Source of the DNA: Chitinophagaceae bacterium
GTDB taxonomy: Bacteria; Bacteroidota; Bacteroidia; Chitinophagales; Chitinophagaceae
Assembly (NCBI GenBank): GCA_016710165.1
Contig: JADJLJ010000002.1
Coordinates: 587,501 to 651,500, forward strand
Reading direction: 5' to 3'
DNA length: 64,000 nt
Positions 53,841-63,528 of the stretch are shown here, piece by piece. The position numbers and the translations under genes are program-made. Numbering within the stretch: position 1 is the first letter of the stretch; each line of letters begins with the position of its first letter. The notes below the pieces were generated by a model. That model was not told where the DNA came from, did not search any database, and saw only the letters and a program-made list of their open reading frames with translations.

Positions 53841-55328
53841 ATGGACCCGAAAAATATTTGGATAACATTCCCGGAATTGCTTACCTGGTTCCCGCTGGTG
53901 GCGGGCCTGGTTGCTTTTATGATCCGCGAGGAAAAAAAGGTGAAGGCCTGGGCATTGACCGCTTCGTTGATCACACTGGGTATCTCCGTTGCGAGCCTGG
54001 TCTATGCAGATAATGCAAAATACTTTTACCTGAACAACGTCAGCTACTACTGGCTGAAGTACCTGGGCAGCAATCTTACTTTGGGGATTGATGGAATGGG
54101 CCACCTGCTCACCGCATTGACTGCCATTGCTTTCCCGATCATTTTTATTGCAACCGGAAAAACTACGTATAAGAACGCGGGAGCTTTTTATGGATTGATG
54201 CTGCTGACCCAGAGCGGGCTGATGGGCGTATTCACCGCCATGGACGTTCTGATATTCTATTTCTTCTGGGAACTGGCTGTTATACCTGCATACTTCCTGT
54301 GCAGCCGCTGGGGCGGGGAAAGAAGGATACAGGCTACTTTTAAATTCTTTGTCTATACGTTTGCCGGTTCGTTACTGATGCTGGTAGGCATCATGTATGT
54401 TTACCTGCATACATACCCAACGCCTTTTGCGGAACATTCGTTTGCTATGAATGCATTTTACAGCGCCACCCTGACCGCAAAGGAACAAAGCTGGTTGTTC
54501 TGGTTATTCTTTGTTGCATTTGCTATCAAGATGCCGGTATTTCCTTTCCATACCTGGCAGCCCGATACCTATGAACAGGCACCTGCTGCCACCACCATGG
54601 TATTGAGCGGAATTATGGTAAAAATGGGTGTATTTGCGGTCATTCGCTGGATCGTTCCCATTTTCCCCGATGCGGTCAATCAATTCGACAACATTGTTAT
54701 CGGTCTTTCCGTGGTTGGGATGATCTATGCCAGCCTGATCGCCATAAAACAGGATGACCTGAAACGTTTCGTGGCGTATTCATCGATTGCCCATATCGGC
54801 CTGATGTGTGCGGCCATTTTTGCCAAAAGCAGTATCGGCTTACAGGGTGTGATGATACAGATGTTCAGCCATGGGATCAATATAATCGGGATGTGGATTG
54901 TGGTTGACCTGGTGGAAAAACAGACCGGCACCCGGAAGATATCCGAACTGAGCGGCGTTGCCCATAAGGCACCTGCACTAACGATCTTCCTCGTGGTGAT
55001 CGCCCTGGCCAATATCGCGTTGCCCCTGACCAATGCTTTTGTAGGCGAACTCATGATGTTCAGCGGGCTGTTCAGGTTCAATATGCTGTATACAGCCGTG
55101 GCATTGTTAAGCATCATACTGGCTGCCGTATACACCCTCAACATGGTGCAGAAGGTTTTTTACGGTGAAGCCAACCCGGTTACAGGAACCATGCAGGAAA
55201 TCTCCCAGGGCCAGAAACTGGTATTAAGTGTGCTGCTGGTATTGATCTTCCTGTTTGGTGTTTTTCCGCAGCCGCTTTTCGACCTGACAAAAGATACGGT
55301 ATCGGCCATTGTATTGAGATTTAAATAA
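53841..55328 (+). CDS. nuoM: NADH-quinone oxidoreductase subunit M
   Basis: 495 residues, about 14 transmembrane helices. Antiporter-type motifs: YFFWELAVIPAYFLCSRWGGERR with the buried Glu, FHTWQPDTYEQAPAATTMVLSGIMVKMG with conserved Lys, DDLKRFVAYSSIAHIGLMCA, and the discontinuous helix near SHGINIIGMWIVVDLVE. It starts nine bases after the nuoL end, so the two are coupled. Confidence 0.95.
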   Translation: MDPKNIWITFPELLTWFPLVAGLVAFMIREEKKVKAWALTASLITLGISVASLVYADNAKYFYLNNVSYYWLKYLGSNLTLGIDGMGHLLTALTAIAFPIIFIATGKTTYKNAGAFYGLMLLTQSGLMGVFTAMDVLIFYFFWELAVIPAYFLCSRWGGERRIQATFKFFVYTFAGSLLMLVGIMYVYLHTYPTPFAEHSFAMNAFYSATLTAKEQSWLFWLFFVAFAIKMPVFPFHTWQPDTYEQAPAATTMVLSGIMVKMGVFAVIRWIVPIFPDAVNQFDNIVIGLSVVGMIYASLIAIKQDDLKRFVAYSSIAHIGLMCAAIFAKSSIGLQGVMIQMFSHGINIIGMWIVVDLVEKQTGTRKISELSGVAHKAPALTIFLVVIALANIALPLTNAFVGELMMFSGLFRFNMLYTAVALLSIILAAVYTLNMVQKVFYGEANPVTGTMQEISQGQKLVLSVLLVLIFLFGVFPQPLFDLTKDTVSAIVLRFK

Positions 55329-55341
55329 CGAAAATAATCGC

Positions 55342-55355
55342 TGCCGGCAGGCAGA
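55342..55355. repeat. GC palindrome between nuoM and nuoN (CTGCCGGCAG)
   Basis: CTGCCGGCAG is a perfect ten-base palindrome, followed by GCAG, i.e. the mirror of the CCTG + CCTGCCGGCAGG form at 1327-1342. It lies in the 35-base gap before the nuoN ATG. Confidence 0.6.
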
Positions 55356-55363
55356 ATAAAAAT

Positions 55364-56758
55364 ATGAACGCAATTATTTTAACAGCAGCCTGGGGGGTAT
55401 TGATGATGTTGGGCGGCGCTTTTATTAAAAGCAAGGCCATGCCGAAATACCTGGCCATTGCGGGTGTGGTACTGGCACTTGCCCTGAACTGCATCGAACT
55501 GAACAGTGGCGCTTCTTTCTTTTCCATTGATGTAAAGGGCATGCTTGGTTTCAACAGTTTCAATTTAACGTTCATCAATATTGCGTTGGGTTGCACCCTG
55601 CTTTATTTCCTGCTCAACGGAAGGGATATTGAAAAAGTGGGGGAACACGTGTCGGAATATTTTGCGCTGATCTTTTTTGTGTTGTGTGGTGTAACACTCA
55701 TCTCCACGTTCAATACGTTGCTGGTCCTGTTCATCGGTATTGAGATCGTTACCATACCGCTTTACATTTTAACCGGCAGCGACAAACGGAACCTGAAAAG
55801 CAATGAAGCGGCTTTGAAATATTTTTTGATGGGCACTTTTTCCACCGGCATCATGTTGCTGGGCATTGCCTTCCTTTACGGCGGAAGTGAGACCGGCTCC
55901 TTCTACATTACCAATATCATTTCAGGCACGGGCGAAATGCCGGCGATGATCGCAGCAGGCCTGGTACTTTTATTGATATCCATGTCTTTCAAGGTTTCTG
56001 CTGCTCCCTTTCATTTCTGGACACCGGATGTGTACGACGGGGCGCCAACCGTTTTTACTTCATTTATGGCCACCGTCGTGAAGGCCGCCGCTTTCTTTGC
56101 CTTTGTAAGGTTGTTTGAAAATACCTTCGGCAGTTTGCATGCCCAGTGGCAAAAACTCATCGTAATCCTGATAGCCGCTACCTTGCTGGTGGGAAATCTC
56201 ACAGCCGTATTCCAGCAAAGCGTAAAACGGATGCTTGCCTACTCCAGTATTGCCCAGGCAGGGTTCATGCTTTTTTCCTTATTTGCGCTCAGCAGCATGG
56301 CAAAAGAAGGCCTGATACTTTATACGGCTGCCTATAGCCTTGCAAGCATCGGCATCTTTGCCATATTGGTGAAAATGAACGATTATACGATAGATGGGTT
56401 TAACGGACTGGCAAAACAGCAGCCGGTTCTGGCAATTACTGCCACCATATTCCTTCTTTCGTTAACGGGCATTCCCCTTACTGCCGGTTTCCAAAGTAAA
56501 TTTTACATGTTGTTAGCTGCTGTACAGAACGGGCAGCACACCTGGCTTGTGATACTGGCTGTTCTGTGTGCCGCCTTAAGTGCATATTATTATTTCCGGG
56601 TAATTCAGGCCATGTATTTTAAAGACAGCGCCGGGGCAGAAATGGCTGAAAGCGGAGATATAACGATCTCCTTTAAGGTACTGCTGGTCATTACGGCTGT
56701 TCTTATCATTGTGCTCGGCATTTTCCCTGGTTTCCTCACCGACTGGTTGTATTTTTAA
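55364..56758 (+). CDS. nuoN: NADH-quinone oxidoreductase subunit N
   Basis: 464 residues, about 13-14 helices. Signatures: GIEIVTIPLYILTGSDKRNLKSNEAALKYFLMGTFSTGIMLLGIAFLYG, FKVSAAPFHFWTPDVYDGAPTVFTSFMATVVKAAAFFAF with conserved Lys, and KRMLAYSSIAQAGFMLFS. It is the last complex I gene in the operon. Confidence 0.95.
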   Translation: MNAIILTAAWGVLMMLGGAFIKSKAMPKYLAIAGVVLALALNCIELNSGASFFSIDVKGMLGFNSFNLTFINIALGCTLLYFLLNGRDIEKVGEHVSEYFALIFFVLCGVTLISTFNTLLVLFIGIEIVTIPLYILTGSDKRNLKSNEAALKYFLMGTFSTGIMLLGIAFLYGGSETGSFYITNIISGTGEMPAMIAAGLVLLLISMSFKVSAAPFHFWTPDVYDGAPTVFTSFMATVVKAAAFFAFVRLFENTFGSLHAQWQKLIVILIAATLLVGNLTAVFQQSVKRMLAYSSIAQAGFMLFSLFALSSMAKEGLILYTAAYSLASIGIFAILVKMNDYTIDGFNGLAKQQPVLAITATIFLLSLTGIPLTAGFQSKFYMLLAAVQNGQHTWLVILAVLCAALSAYYYFRVIQAMYFKDSAGAEMAESGDITISFKVLLVITAVLIIVLGIFPGFLTDWLYF

Positions 56759-56832
56759 TCAACCCGGGCCGTTCATAAAAGTTTTGCATCGGAATGCTTA
56801 TCTGTCGTTAACTTTAGGAAGAATACAAGCAC

Positions 56833-58116
56833 ATGACCCTTAAGGATACCTTTGCACTCTCCTGGCGTAATATATCGGGCAATAAATTAAGGACCGGTAT
56901 TACGGTTGCCATCATTGCCCTGGGCATTTTTGCACTGATACTGATAATCACGGCCATCCAGGCTGCCAGCAACAGCCTTACCACCAGTTTTTCCACCATG
57001 GGAGCTAATTCATTCAGTGTTCGTTTCAAAGAAAGAAATGTACGCATTGGCGGAGGAAGGCAACAAACAAATACCAAACTCCGCAAGTCGGCACTGAGAG
57101 AGAAAAAATCAAACCTGGGTAAAGTAATCACGTATGAAGAAGCGAAAGCATTTAAACAGCGGTACCAGTTTCCCGGTGCAAAGGTTGGATTGACCTTAGG
57201 CGGACCAAGGGGAATTGTGGTGAATAACGACCGTAAAAAGACAAACCCGGATGTGGCAGTGCTGGGCGGAGATGAGAATTACCTGGAACTGAATGGTTAC
57301 AACATTGCCTTCGGGAGAAACATAACAGCTACCGAAGTGGAAACAGGCCGCAGCATCTGCCTGATCGGCAGCGGGGTGGCACAAAAGCTATATCCGGATA
57401 ATCCTGAAAAGGCAATTGATAAGGTGATCAGTGTTGATCATATCCCGTACCGGGTAATTGCTGTGCTGGAAGAAAAAAGTTCCAGTGCATTCTTCAATAC
57501 CAGTAAGATCGTCATTACTTCCTATAATAACATACGGCGGTTATATGCCAACCGGAGTTCTTCCTTCAACGTGGGGGTGATGGTGAACGACATAAAGATC
57601 ATGGATGCTGCCGTAGGAGAGGCGAAGGGTACTTTCAGGCCGATAAGGAAACTCGATGTAAAGGAAGAGGATAATTTCTTTATTGATAAAAGCGACAGTA
57701 TTGCGGAGAGCCTGCTTACCAACCTCGGCTTTTTAGAGAAAGGAACGATCGGCATTGCTTTCATAACCCTGATCGGTGCCGCCATCGGGTTGATGAATAT
57801 CATGCTGGTGGCTGTAAATGGACGCACCAAGGAGATCGGGCTGGTGAAGGCGCTTGGCGGAACCAAACGGGACATCCGGTTCCAGTTCCTCGGTGAGTCT
57901 GTCCTGATCAGTTTGATAGGCGCCGTGGTAGGAATCATTTTGGGCATTTTACTCGGAAACGTAGTAGCCCTTTTGCTGAAGACCGGTTTTGTGGTACCCT
58001 GGGGCTGGGTCATTGCAGGTATTTTTGTTTGTTCATTCGTTGGCCTGGCAGCAGGTTTGTACCCGGCTTATAAAGCTTCCAAATTAGACCCCATTGTGGC
58101 GTTGCGTTATGAATAG
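56833..58116 (+). CDS. MacB/FtsX-type ABC transporter permease
   Basis: 427 residues. One N-terminal transmembrane helix (about 20-42), a large periplasmic MacB core, and three C-terminal helices; the end has GAAIGLMNIMLVAVNGRTKEIGLVKALGGTKRDIRFQFLGESVLISLIGAVVG and GLYPAYKASKLDPIVALRYE. The family exports lipoproteins, toxins or antibiotics with an ATPase partner; no ATPase gene lies beside it. A basic insert RKSALREKKSNLGKVITYEEA follows the first helix. Its role is unknown. Confidence 0.85.
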   Translation: MTLKDTFALSWRNISGNKLRTGITVAIIALGIFALILIITAIQAASNSLTTSFSTMGANSFSVRFKERNVRIGGGRQQTNTKLRKSALREKKSNLGKVITYEEAKAFKQRYQFPGAKVGLTLGGPRGIVVNNDRKKTNPDVAVLGGDENYLELNGYNIAFGRNITATEVETGRSICLIGSGVAQKLYPDNPEKAIDKVISVDHIPYRVIAVLEEKSSSAFFNTSKIVITSYNNIRRLYANRSSSFNVGVMVNDIKIMDAAVGEAKGTFRPIRKLDVKEEDNFFIDKSDSIAESLLTNLGFLEKGTIGIAFITLIGAAIGLMNIMLVAVNGRTKEIGLVKALGGTKRDIRFQFLGESVLISLIGAVVGIILGILLGNVVALLLKTGFVVPWGWVIAGIFVCSFVGLAAGLYPAYKASKLDPIVALRYE

Positions 58117-58254
58117 GTATTGGCCTTTTGTAGAACAATGTGGGCAAAATGGGGTTGATTTTTTCAGATAATTTATTCATTTTCGGAATATATTTATGTA
58201 AATGACAGATTTTGTCATCGTAAAAAAATATTTATGAAATAAAATTTTCGTAAG

Positions 58255-58284
58255 TTGTAGCCTTCAATTATTTATTTACCTTGT
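58255..58284 (+). promoter_or_regulatory. Putative promoter of the exbB-exbD-tonB cluster
   Basis: TTG (58255-58257), 19 bases, TACCTTGT (58277-58284, near TAnnTTTG). The leader to exbB is about 115 bases and holds the palindrome CCTGCATGAGCAGG. Upstream is a second short palindrome, ATGACAGATTTTGTCAT (58202-58218). Confidence 0.45.
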
Positions 58285-58406
58285 GCGTCCTGCATGAGCA
58301 GGGTAATGGCAGATAAAGATTGATGAAGTTTTTCAACCGAATTAAATACTTGATTTATCATTAAAACAGAGAACCAAACTTTAAACACACTAAAAATTTG
58401 AATTTT

Positions 58407-59258
58407 ATGGCAGAGACAAAAGCAACCGTAAAACCATCTACTTCAGTTCAGGCAAAAAGATCCAGCAATGCTATCTCATTGTTAGCACCCCTTTTATGCC
58501 TGGTGGCCGGATATTTTATCTGGAGATTTGGATTGGGTAATCCTTCTAATTTTGAAAAGGCCGGTGAAGGCTGGTTTTGGCCCGACAGGGAAGGACCTAA
58601 GTCTGCATTAAGCAAAATGTACCTGGGAGGCATTATCGTACCGATCCTGATTGGAACTTTTCTGACCATGCTTACATTCGTAATTGAAAGATTCCTGACC
58701 ATTTCCAAAGCGAATGGTACCGGAAACAATGCCGATTTCATCCGTAAAGTTCAATACCAGCTTGCTAATAAGAATGTTGATGCGGCTCTGGCAGAATGCG
58801 ACAAACAAAAAGGTTCTGTTGGAAATGTGATGAAAGCAGGTTTGCACCGCTACAAAGAAATGACAATGAACACAGAACTTACCACCGACCAGAAAGTAAT
58901 GGCCATTCAGAAAGAAGTGGAAGAAGCCACTTCGCTTGAACTGCCCATGCTGGAAAAGAACCTGGTGTTCCTGTCTACCATTGCCTCTATTGCAACCCTG
59001 TTGGGTCTGTTGGGTACGGTATTGGGTATGATCCGTGCCTTCTCTAACCTGGGTGCCGACAGTGGTGGCGCCGGAGCAGCAACCCAGTTGTCAGTGGGTA
59101 TCTCCGAAGCCCTTTATAACACGGCCTTGGGTATCGGTACATCCGCATTTGCCATCATTTTCTATAACATGTTCACTACCAAGATCGACGGCATTACCTA
59201 CGGCATTGATGAATCCGGTTTCACTTTAACTCAAACTTTTGCATCACTGTACAAATAA
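58407..59258 (+). CDS. exbB: MotA/TolQ/ExbB-family proton channel
   Basis: 283 residues from the ATG at 58407; a TTG at 58398 adds three residues. Three main transmembrane helices (about 25-45, 80-105, 190-235); a long cytoplasmic loop (residues 105-185). The family core LPMLEKNLVFLSTIASIATLLGLLGTVLGMIRAFSNL and SVGISEALYNTALGIGTSAFAIIFYNMF is complete. It forms the pentameric stator with ExbD. It begins the cluster. Confidence 0.93.
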   Translation: MAETKATVKPSTSVQAKRSSNAISLLAPLLCLVAGYFIWRFGLGNPSNFEKAGEGWFWPDREGPKSALSKMYLGGIIVPILIGTFLTMLTFVIERFLTISKANGTGNNADFIRKVQYQLANKNVDAALAECDKQKGSVGNVMKAGLHRYKEMTMNTELTTDQKVMAIQKEVEEATSLELPMLEKNLVFLSTIASIATLLGLLGTVLGMIRAFSNLGADSGGAGAATQLSVGISEALYNTALGIGTSAFAIIFYNMFTTKIDGITYGIDESGFTLTQTFASLYK

Positions 59259-59313
59259 TTGTATGGATTGATCATGATTTTGCATCTTAAAGAATAACTG
59301 AAAACGGAAAAAC

Positions 59314-59967
59314 ATGCCAAAAGTTAAAATACCAAGGAAAAGCACCGCCATTGATATGACGGCGATGTGTGATGTGGCCTTCCTGTTGTTGTCGTTTTTT
59401 ATATTGGCAACAAAACAAAAGCCACCGGAAGTGCTGGCGGTTAAAACACCCACTTCTGTTTCCAGTAAGGCAGCGCCTGATAAATCGATCCTGATCCCCC
59501 TTACCAAAGAAGGTAAGGTGTTTTTAATGCTTGGCGACGATACAAAGAAAAATGCCATCATTGACGACGTTAATAAGACCAGGAACCTTCAGTTAACAGG
59601 TGCCGAACTGGCTAAACTGAAAAAATCGGAATACATAGGAATCCCCTTCAACCAGTTGAAGTCGTACCTGAATGCTACCAGTGAAATTCCGGCCAGTACC
59701 CTGGCAGGGATTCCAACAGATACAACCAACAACGAGTTGACCCACTGGATACGCAGTGTTACCAACGCCTACGCAGGGGAAGACCAGCGTAAGCTTCAGG
59801 AGATGCTGCTGGTTAAAGGAGACGGGGAAGCTTTGTATCCCATTTTTAAGAATATCAAGAGCGCTTTTAAGGCAAACGAGATATTTAAATTCAGGATCGT
59901 AACAGAAGGCGAAAACGTACCAACCGGATCGGAACTGTATAAAACAGGTAAGGACAAGGAAAAATAA
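59314..59967 (+). CDS. exbD: ExbD-family protein, first copy (longer)
   Basis: 217 residues. N-terminal motif PRKSTAIDMTAMCDVAFLLLSFFILATKQK with the transmembrane helix and the conserved Asp (MCDVAF) used in proton transfer; a periplasmic domain follows. It has a longer periplasmic part than the other two ExbD proteins here and its Asp motif differs (CDVAF versus VDLGF). It forms the ExbB-ExbD motor for TonB. Confidence 0.9.
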   Translation: MPKVKIPRKSTAIDMTAMCDVAFLLLSFFILATKQKPPEVLAVKTPTSVSSKAAPDKSILIPLTKEGKVFLMLGDDTKKNAIIDDVNKTRNLQLTGAELAKLKKSEYIGIPFNQLKSYLNATSEIPASTLAGIPTDTTNNELTHWIRSVTNAYAGEDQRKLQEMLLVKGDGEALYPIFKNIKSAFKANEIFKFRIVTEGENVPTGSELYKTGKDKEK

Positions 59968-59994
59968 AGGTTTAACAACTAAAAAGATATTACT

Positions 59995-60543
59995 ATGGCA
60001 GAAATGGATACCTCGTCGGGTGGCGGTCATAAGAAAGGCCCCGGCGTCAAAAAAGGTAAAAAACTTTCCACCCGTGTCGATCTTACACCAATGGTTGACC
60101 TTGGATTCCTGCTGATCACATTCTTTGTGTTCACCACTACCATGAGCCAGTCAACGGCCATGAACATGAATGAGCCCAAAGATGAAAAGGATAAGGAAAT
60201 GAAGGTAAAGAACTCGGGTGCTATGACCATATTGCTCGGGAAAGGGAACCAGGTATATTATTATTATGGACAACTGGATCCGAACACAATAAGTGAACAG
60301 TTCAAGTCAACCAATTTCAAAGACATCCGTAAGTTGATCCTTGATAAGAAGGTTGCCACTCCCATTGACGACCTGATGTACATCATCAAGTCTGATAAGA
60401 GTTCAACGTTTAAGAACGCCATTGACATACTGGATGAAATGGTCATTTCGGCAGTACCCCCTGGGCACTATGCCGAAGTGGATATGACACCGGTAGAGGA
60501 AATGCTTATTAAACAAACGGAGGAAGCAAACGGCATCAAGTAA
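59995..60543 (+). CDS. exbD: ExbD-family protein, second copy
   Basis: 182 residues. STRVDLTPMVDLGFLLITFFVFTTTMSQ carries the transmembrane helix and conserved Asp; the periplasmic domain follows. It is closely related to the third copy at 61510 (same TRVDLTPMVDLGFLLITFFVF), more than to the first. It lies 27 bases after the first copy. Confidence 0.9.
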   Translation: MAEMDTSSGGGHKKGPGVKKGKKLSTRVDLTPMVDLGFLLITFFVFTTTMSQSTAMNMNEPKDEKDKEMKVKNSGAMTILLGKGNQVYYYYGQLDPNTISEQFKSTNFKDIRKLILDKKVATPIDDLMYIIKSDKSSTFKNAIDILDEMVISAVPPGHYAEVDMTPVEEMLIKQTEEANGIK

Positions 60544-60591
60544 GTTATGGAATGAGCCCTATTTTGAATCTAATTAACAAAGGAGATTACA

Positions 60592-61416
60592 ATGGAAGCT
60601 AATAAAATTTTAAATGCCGATATACTGGACATCATCTTCGACGGTAAGAACAAGGAGTACGGGGCTTACCAGTTGAGGAAGTCCTATAAAAAGACACTTA
60701 CCAAGGCCCTTATCATTACCGGGCTGGCGCTGTTACTGGTGCTTTTGGGAACCGTGTTTGCAGGCATCATAGAAAAGAACAGCCCTAAAGAATTTAAGGT
60801 TGTGGACACCCAGATGGCTGAGGTGAAGACTGATGAGCCACCACCGCCGCCACCGCCACCGCCACCACCCACACCGCCACCACCACCTGAAATAAACCAG
60901 GTAAAATTCACCCCGCCTAAGATCGTGAAGGATGAAGAGGTGAAACCGGACGAAAAGATCGAAGAGATCAAGGAAGAGCAGGTGATCAGTACCAAGACAG
61001 TGGAAAGTGAAAACAAGACTCAAATAGTACAGGCTCCTGTTGAAGACAAGGGAACACAGGTGGTAGAAGTAAAGAAAGAGGATGACGAGAACAAGATATT
61101 CACCAAGGTGGAAGTGGAAGCTACATTCCCGGGTGGAGAAGCTGCCTGGCGCAACTACCTGCAAAAGAACCTGAATGCCAGCACACCGGTTGATAATGGT
61201 GCTGCCGGTGGAAAATATACAGTGATCGTTAAGTTCATCGTGAGCAGGGACGGAAGCCTCAGCGATGTACAGTGTGAGAACGATCCGGGTTTTGGCATGT
61301 GCCAGGAAGCAGTACGGGTAATTAAAAAGACCAAGAACTGGACACCGGCCATTCAGAACGGGCGTAATGTAAATGCATACCGCCGCCAGCCGATCACGTT
61401 TGTAGTGGAAGAATAA
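60592..61416 (+). CDS. tonB: TonB energy transducer with polyproline linker
   Basis: 274 residues. N-terminal ILNADILDIIFDGKNKEYGAYQLRKSYKK, one transmembrane helix (about 38-60), then a polyproline segment (about 83-100) and Lys/Glu-rich linker, and a C-terminal TonB domain (about 180-274: FPGGEAAWRNYLQKNL, VKFIVSRDGSLSDVQCENDPGFGMCQEAVRVIKKTKNWTPAIQNGRNVNAYRRQPITFVV). It is co-encoded with its ExbB/ExbD motor and is the likely main TonB for outer-membrane transport. Paralogue of the protein at 38275. Confidence 0.93.
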   Translation: MEANKILNADILDIIFDGKNKEYGAYQLRKSYKKTLTKALIITGLALLLVLLGTVFAGIIEKNSPKEFKVVDTQMAEVKTDEPPPPPPPPPPPTPPPPPEINQVKFTPPKIVKDEEVKPDEKIEEIKEEQVISTKTVESENKTQIVQAPVEDKGTQVVEVKKEDDENKIFTKVEVEATFPGGEAAWRNYLQKNLNASTPVDNGAAGGKYTVIVKFIVSRDGSLSDVQCENDPGFGMCQEAVRVIKKTKNWTPAIQNGRNVNAYRRQPITFVVEE

Positions 61417-61437
61417 GAACTTCAGAATATCAGGTCA

Positions 61438-61465
61438 ATCCCGGCAAGCCGCCGGGATTTTTATT
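61438..61465 (+). terminator. Terminator after tonB
   Basis: ATCCCGGC and GCCGGGAT form an eight-base stem with a five-base loop, followed by TTTTTATTTA. It separates tonB from the third exbD, which would need read-through or its own promoter. Confidence 0.85.
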
Positions 61466-61509
61466 TATGGAAACAACCCCTTCTGCGATCTTAATAAAAA
61501 CGGATTGTT

Positions 61510-62025
61510 ATGGCAGAAGCTGAGATCAAAAGATCATCCCGGAGAAATAATAGGATGCATAAGAAAAGCACAAGGGTTGACCTGACTCCGATGGTTGACC
61601 TGGGGTTTTTACTCATCACATTCTTTGTTTTTACTACTACGATGTCTTTACCCAAGGTAATGGGATTTAATGAATCCGTAGATACCATACCGGGTGATGA
61701 AATATGCAACTCCTGCGTATTGACTTTATTCCTGGAAAAGGGTAATGTGATCAGGTATTACGAAGGAACGCCTGATCATAATCCAGTAGTGAAACAAACT
61801 TCTTTTTCAGTTAAAGGCATCCGGGATGTGTTGTTGGCGAAGAAAGAAGAAGTAAGCATGGCTACGGGCGATGCCAAACGATTTGTTCTGATCATAAAGC
61901 CTGCCGTAGAATCAACCGTTCAGAATTTCGTGGACATCATAGATGAAGTTGCCATCCATGATATAAAGCGCTATTACGTTTCAGAAATTGATGCTGCCGA
62001 TAGAAAAATATTGTATCTCCCATAA
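61510..62025 (+). CDS. exbD: ExbD-family protein, third copy
   Basis: 171 residues. KKSTRVDLTPMVDLGFLLITFFVFTTTMSLP with the transmembrane helix and conserved Asp; the periplasmic domain contains a Cys pair-like EICNSC. Its close relationship to the second copy suggests tandem duplication. It lies after a terminator and before mnmE, so it may be expressed apart from the other exb genes. Confidence 0.88.
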   Translation: MAEAEIKRSSRRNNRMHKKSTRVDLTPMVDLGFLLITFFVFTTTMSLPKVMGFNESVDTIPGDEICNSCVLTLFLEKGNVIRYYEGTPDHNPVVKQTSFSVKGIRDVLLAKKEEVSMATGDAKRFVLIIKPAVESTVQNFVDIIDEVAIHDIKRYYVSEIDAADRKILYLP

Positions 62026-62063
62026 AGCTTTGCAGAAGAGAATGGAGTGGGTATCTTTGCCGG

Positions 62064-63446
62064 ATGCTGAATTATCTTTCCGGTTGGGATGATACCATTG
62101 TTGCACTGGCCACTCCGCAGGGCATTGGCGCCATTGGTGTCATACGCCTGAGCGGGAAGGATGCGATCGGTATAGTAAATAAGATATTCCCTTCCAAAGA
62201 CCTCAGCAAACAAAGTTCGCATACCATTCATGTAGGCTTTCTTAAGGAGAATGGGAATGACATTGATGAAGCCGTGGTCTCCTTGTTTAAAACCCCGAAA
62301 AGTTATACCGGGGAGGATGTGGTGGAGATCAGTTGTCATGGCAGTCCCTTCGTGCAGCAGCAGGTGATACAGGCATGCATCCGCAATGGCGCCCGGCTGG
62401 CAAAACCTGGAGAATTTACGCAACGGGCTTTTCTGAACGGCAAACTCGATCTTGCCCAGGCCGAAGCAGTGGCCGACCTGATTGCATCCAATACAAATGC
62501 TTCCCAAAAAGCGGCGCTGCATAATATCCGTGGGGGATTCAGCAATGTTTTAAAACAGTTAAGGGAAGACCTTATCCGGTTCTCGGCTTTGATAGAACTT
62601 GAACTTGATTTTAGCCAGGAAGATGTGGAATTTGCCGATCGCACAAAATTTTATGAACTGGTAGAAGGGGCAGGTTCTGTAACAACACAGTTGCTTGAAT
62701 CCTTCCGGTTGGGTAATGTGATAAAAAATGGTGTAAGTGTTGCCATTATTGGTAAACCGAATGCCGGTAAAAGCACCTTGCTCAATACCCTGTTGAATGA
62801 AAACCGGGCCATTGTAAGCGATATTGCAGGTACCACCAGGGATACGATCGAGGAAGTGATCAATATTGACGGGATACTATTCCGGTTGATCGATACGGCC
62901 GGTATCCGGGAAAGCAGTAGTGATGTGATTGAATTGATTGGTATGGAAAAAAGCCGGGAGAAGATAAGGCAGTCCGATGAGGTCATTTATATCTTTGATG
63001 TAAATACCGAAACACATGGTGAAGTGGGGGCTGCCATCGCTTTGATCAGGGAAAATAATCCCGATTATTTACTGGTGGGTAATAAGGTGGATGTGTTGGG
63101 GCTGGAAAAAGCAGCTCAGAAATATACCGGCGAGGATATTTTATTCATATCCGCAAAGGACCAGCTTAATATTGACCTGTTGAAAGAACGGTTGGTGGAC
63201 AAAGTGATCCAGGGGAATATCAATACCGAAAATACCATCATCACCAATGCACGGCATTATGAGGCACTGAAGGAAGTTGACAGGTCCCTTGCGGATATCA
63301 AAACCGGTCTCGACAAAAAAATACCCGGCGACCTCCTTGCTCTCGATATCCGCCGTTGCCTGCACTATATTTCTGAAATAACTGGGGATATTACCAATGA
63401 AAATGTACTGGATTATATTTTCTCCAAGTTCTGTATCGGCAAATAA
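62064..63446 (+). CDS. mnmE: tRNA modification GTPase MnmE
   Basis: 460 residues. N-terminal tetrahydrofolate-binding domain (DDTIVALATPQGIGAIGVIRLSG), helical middle, and G domain: P-loop GKPNAGKS, the G2 loop TTRDT, DTAGIR (G3) and NKVD (G4); the C-terminus is FCIGK, with the conserved Cys. With MnmG it adds the carboxymethylaminomethyl group at U34 of tRNAs. The start codon ATG is preceded by the end of the third exbD gene by 38 bases. Confidence 0.96.
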   Translation: MLNYLSGWDDTIVALATPQGIGAIGVIRLSGKDAIGIVNKIFPSKDLSKQSSHTIHVGFLKENGNDIDEAVVSLFKTPKSYTGEDVVEISCHGSPFVQQQVIQACIRNGARLAKPGEFTQRAFLNGKLDLAQAEAVADLIASNTNASQKAALHNIRGGFSNVLKQLREDLIRFSALIELELDFSQEDVEFADRTKFYELVEGAGSVTTQLLESFRLGNVIKNGVSVAIIGKPNAGKSTLLNTLLNENRAIVSDIAGTTRDTIEEVINIDGILFRLIDTAGIRESSSDVIELIGMEKSREKIRQSDEVIYIFDVNTETHGEVGAAIALIRENNPDYLLVGNKVDVLGLEKAAQKYTGEDILFISAKDQLNIDLLKERLVDKVIQGNINTENTIITNARHYEALKEVDRSLADIKTGLDKKIPGDLLALDIRRCLHYISEITGDITNENVLDYIFSKFCIGK

Positions 63447-63528
63447 CAGCCTCATATAGGCGTTCCAGGTATTGCAGATTAGTTTCTGCGGGTTAAAAAA
63501 AATCTTAACTTCCCATAAAACATTTTTT

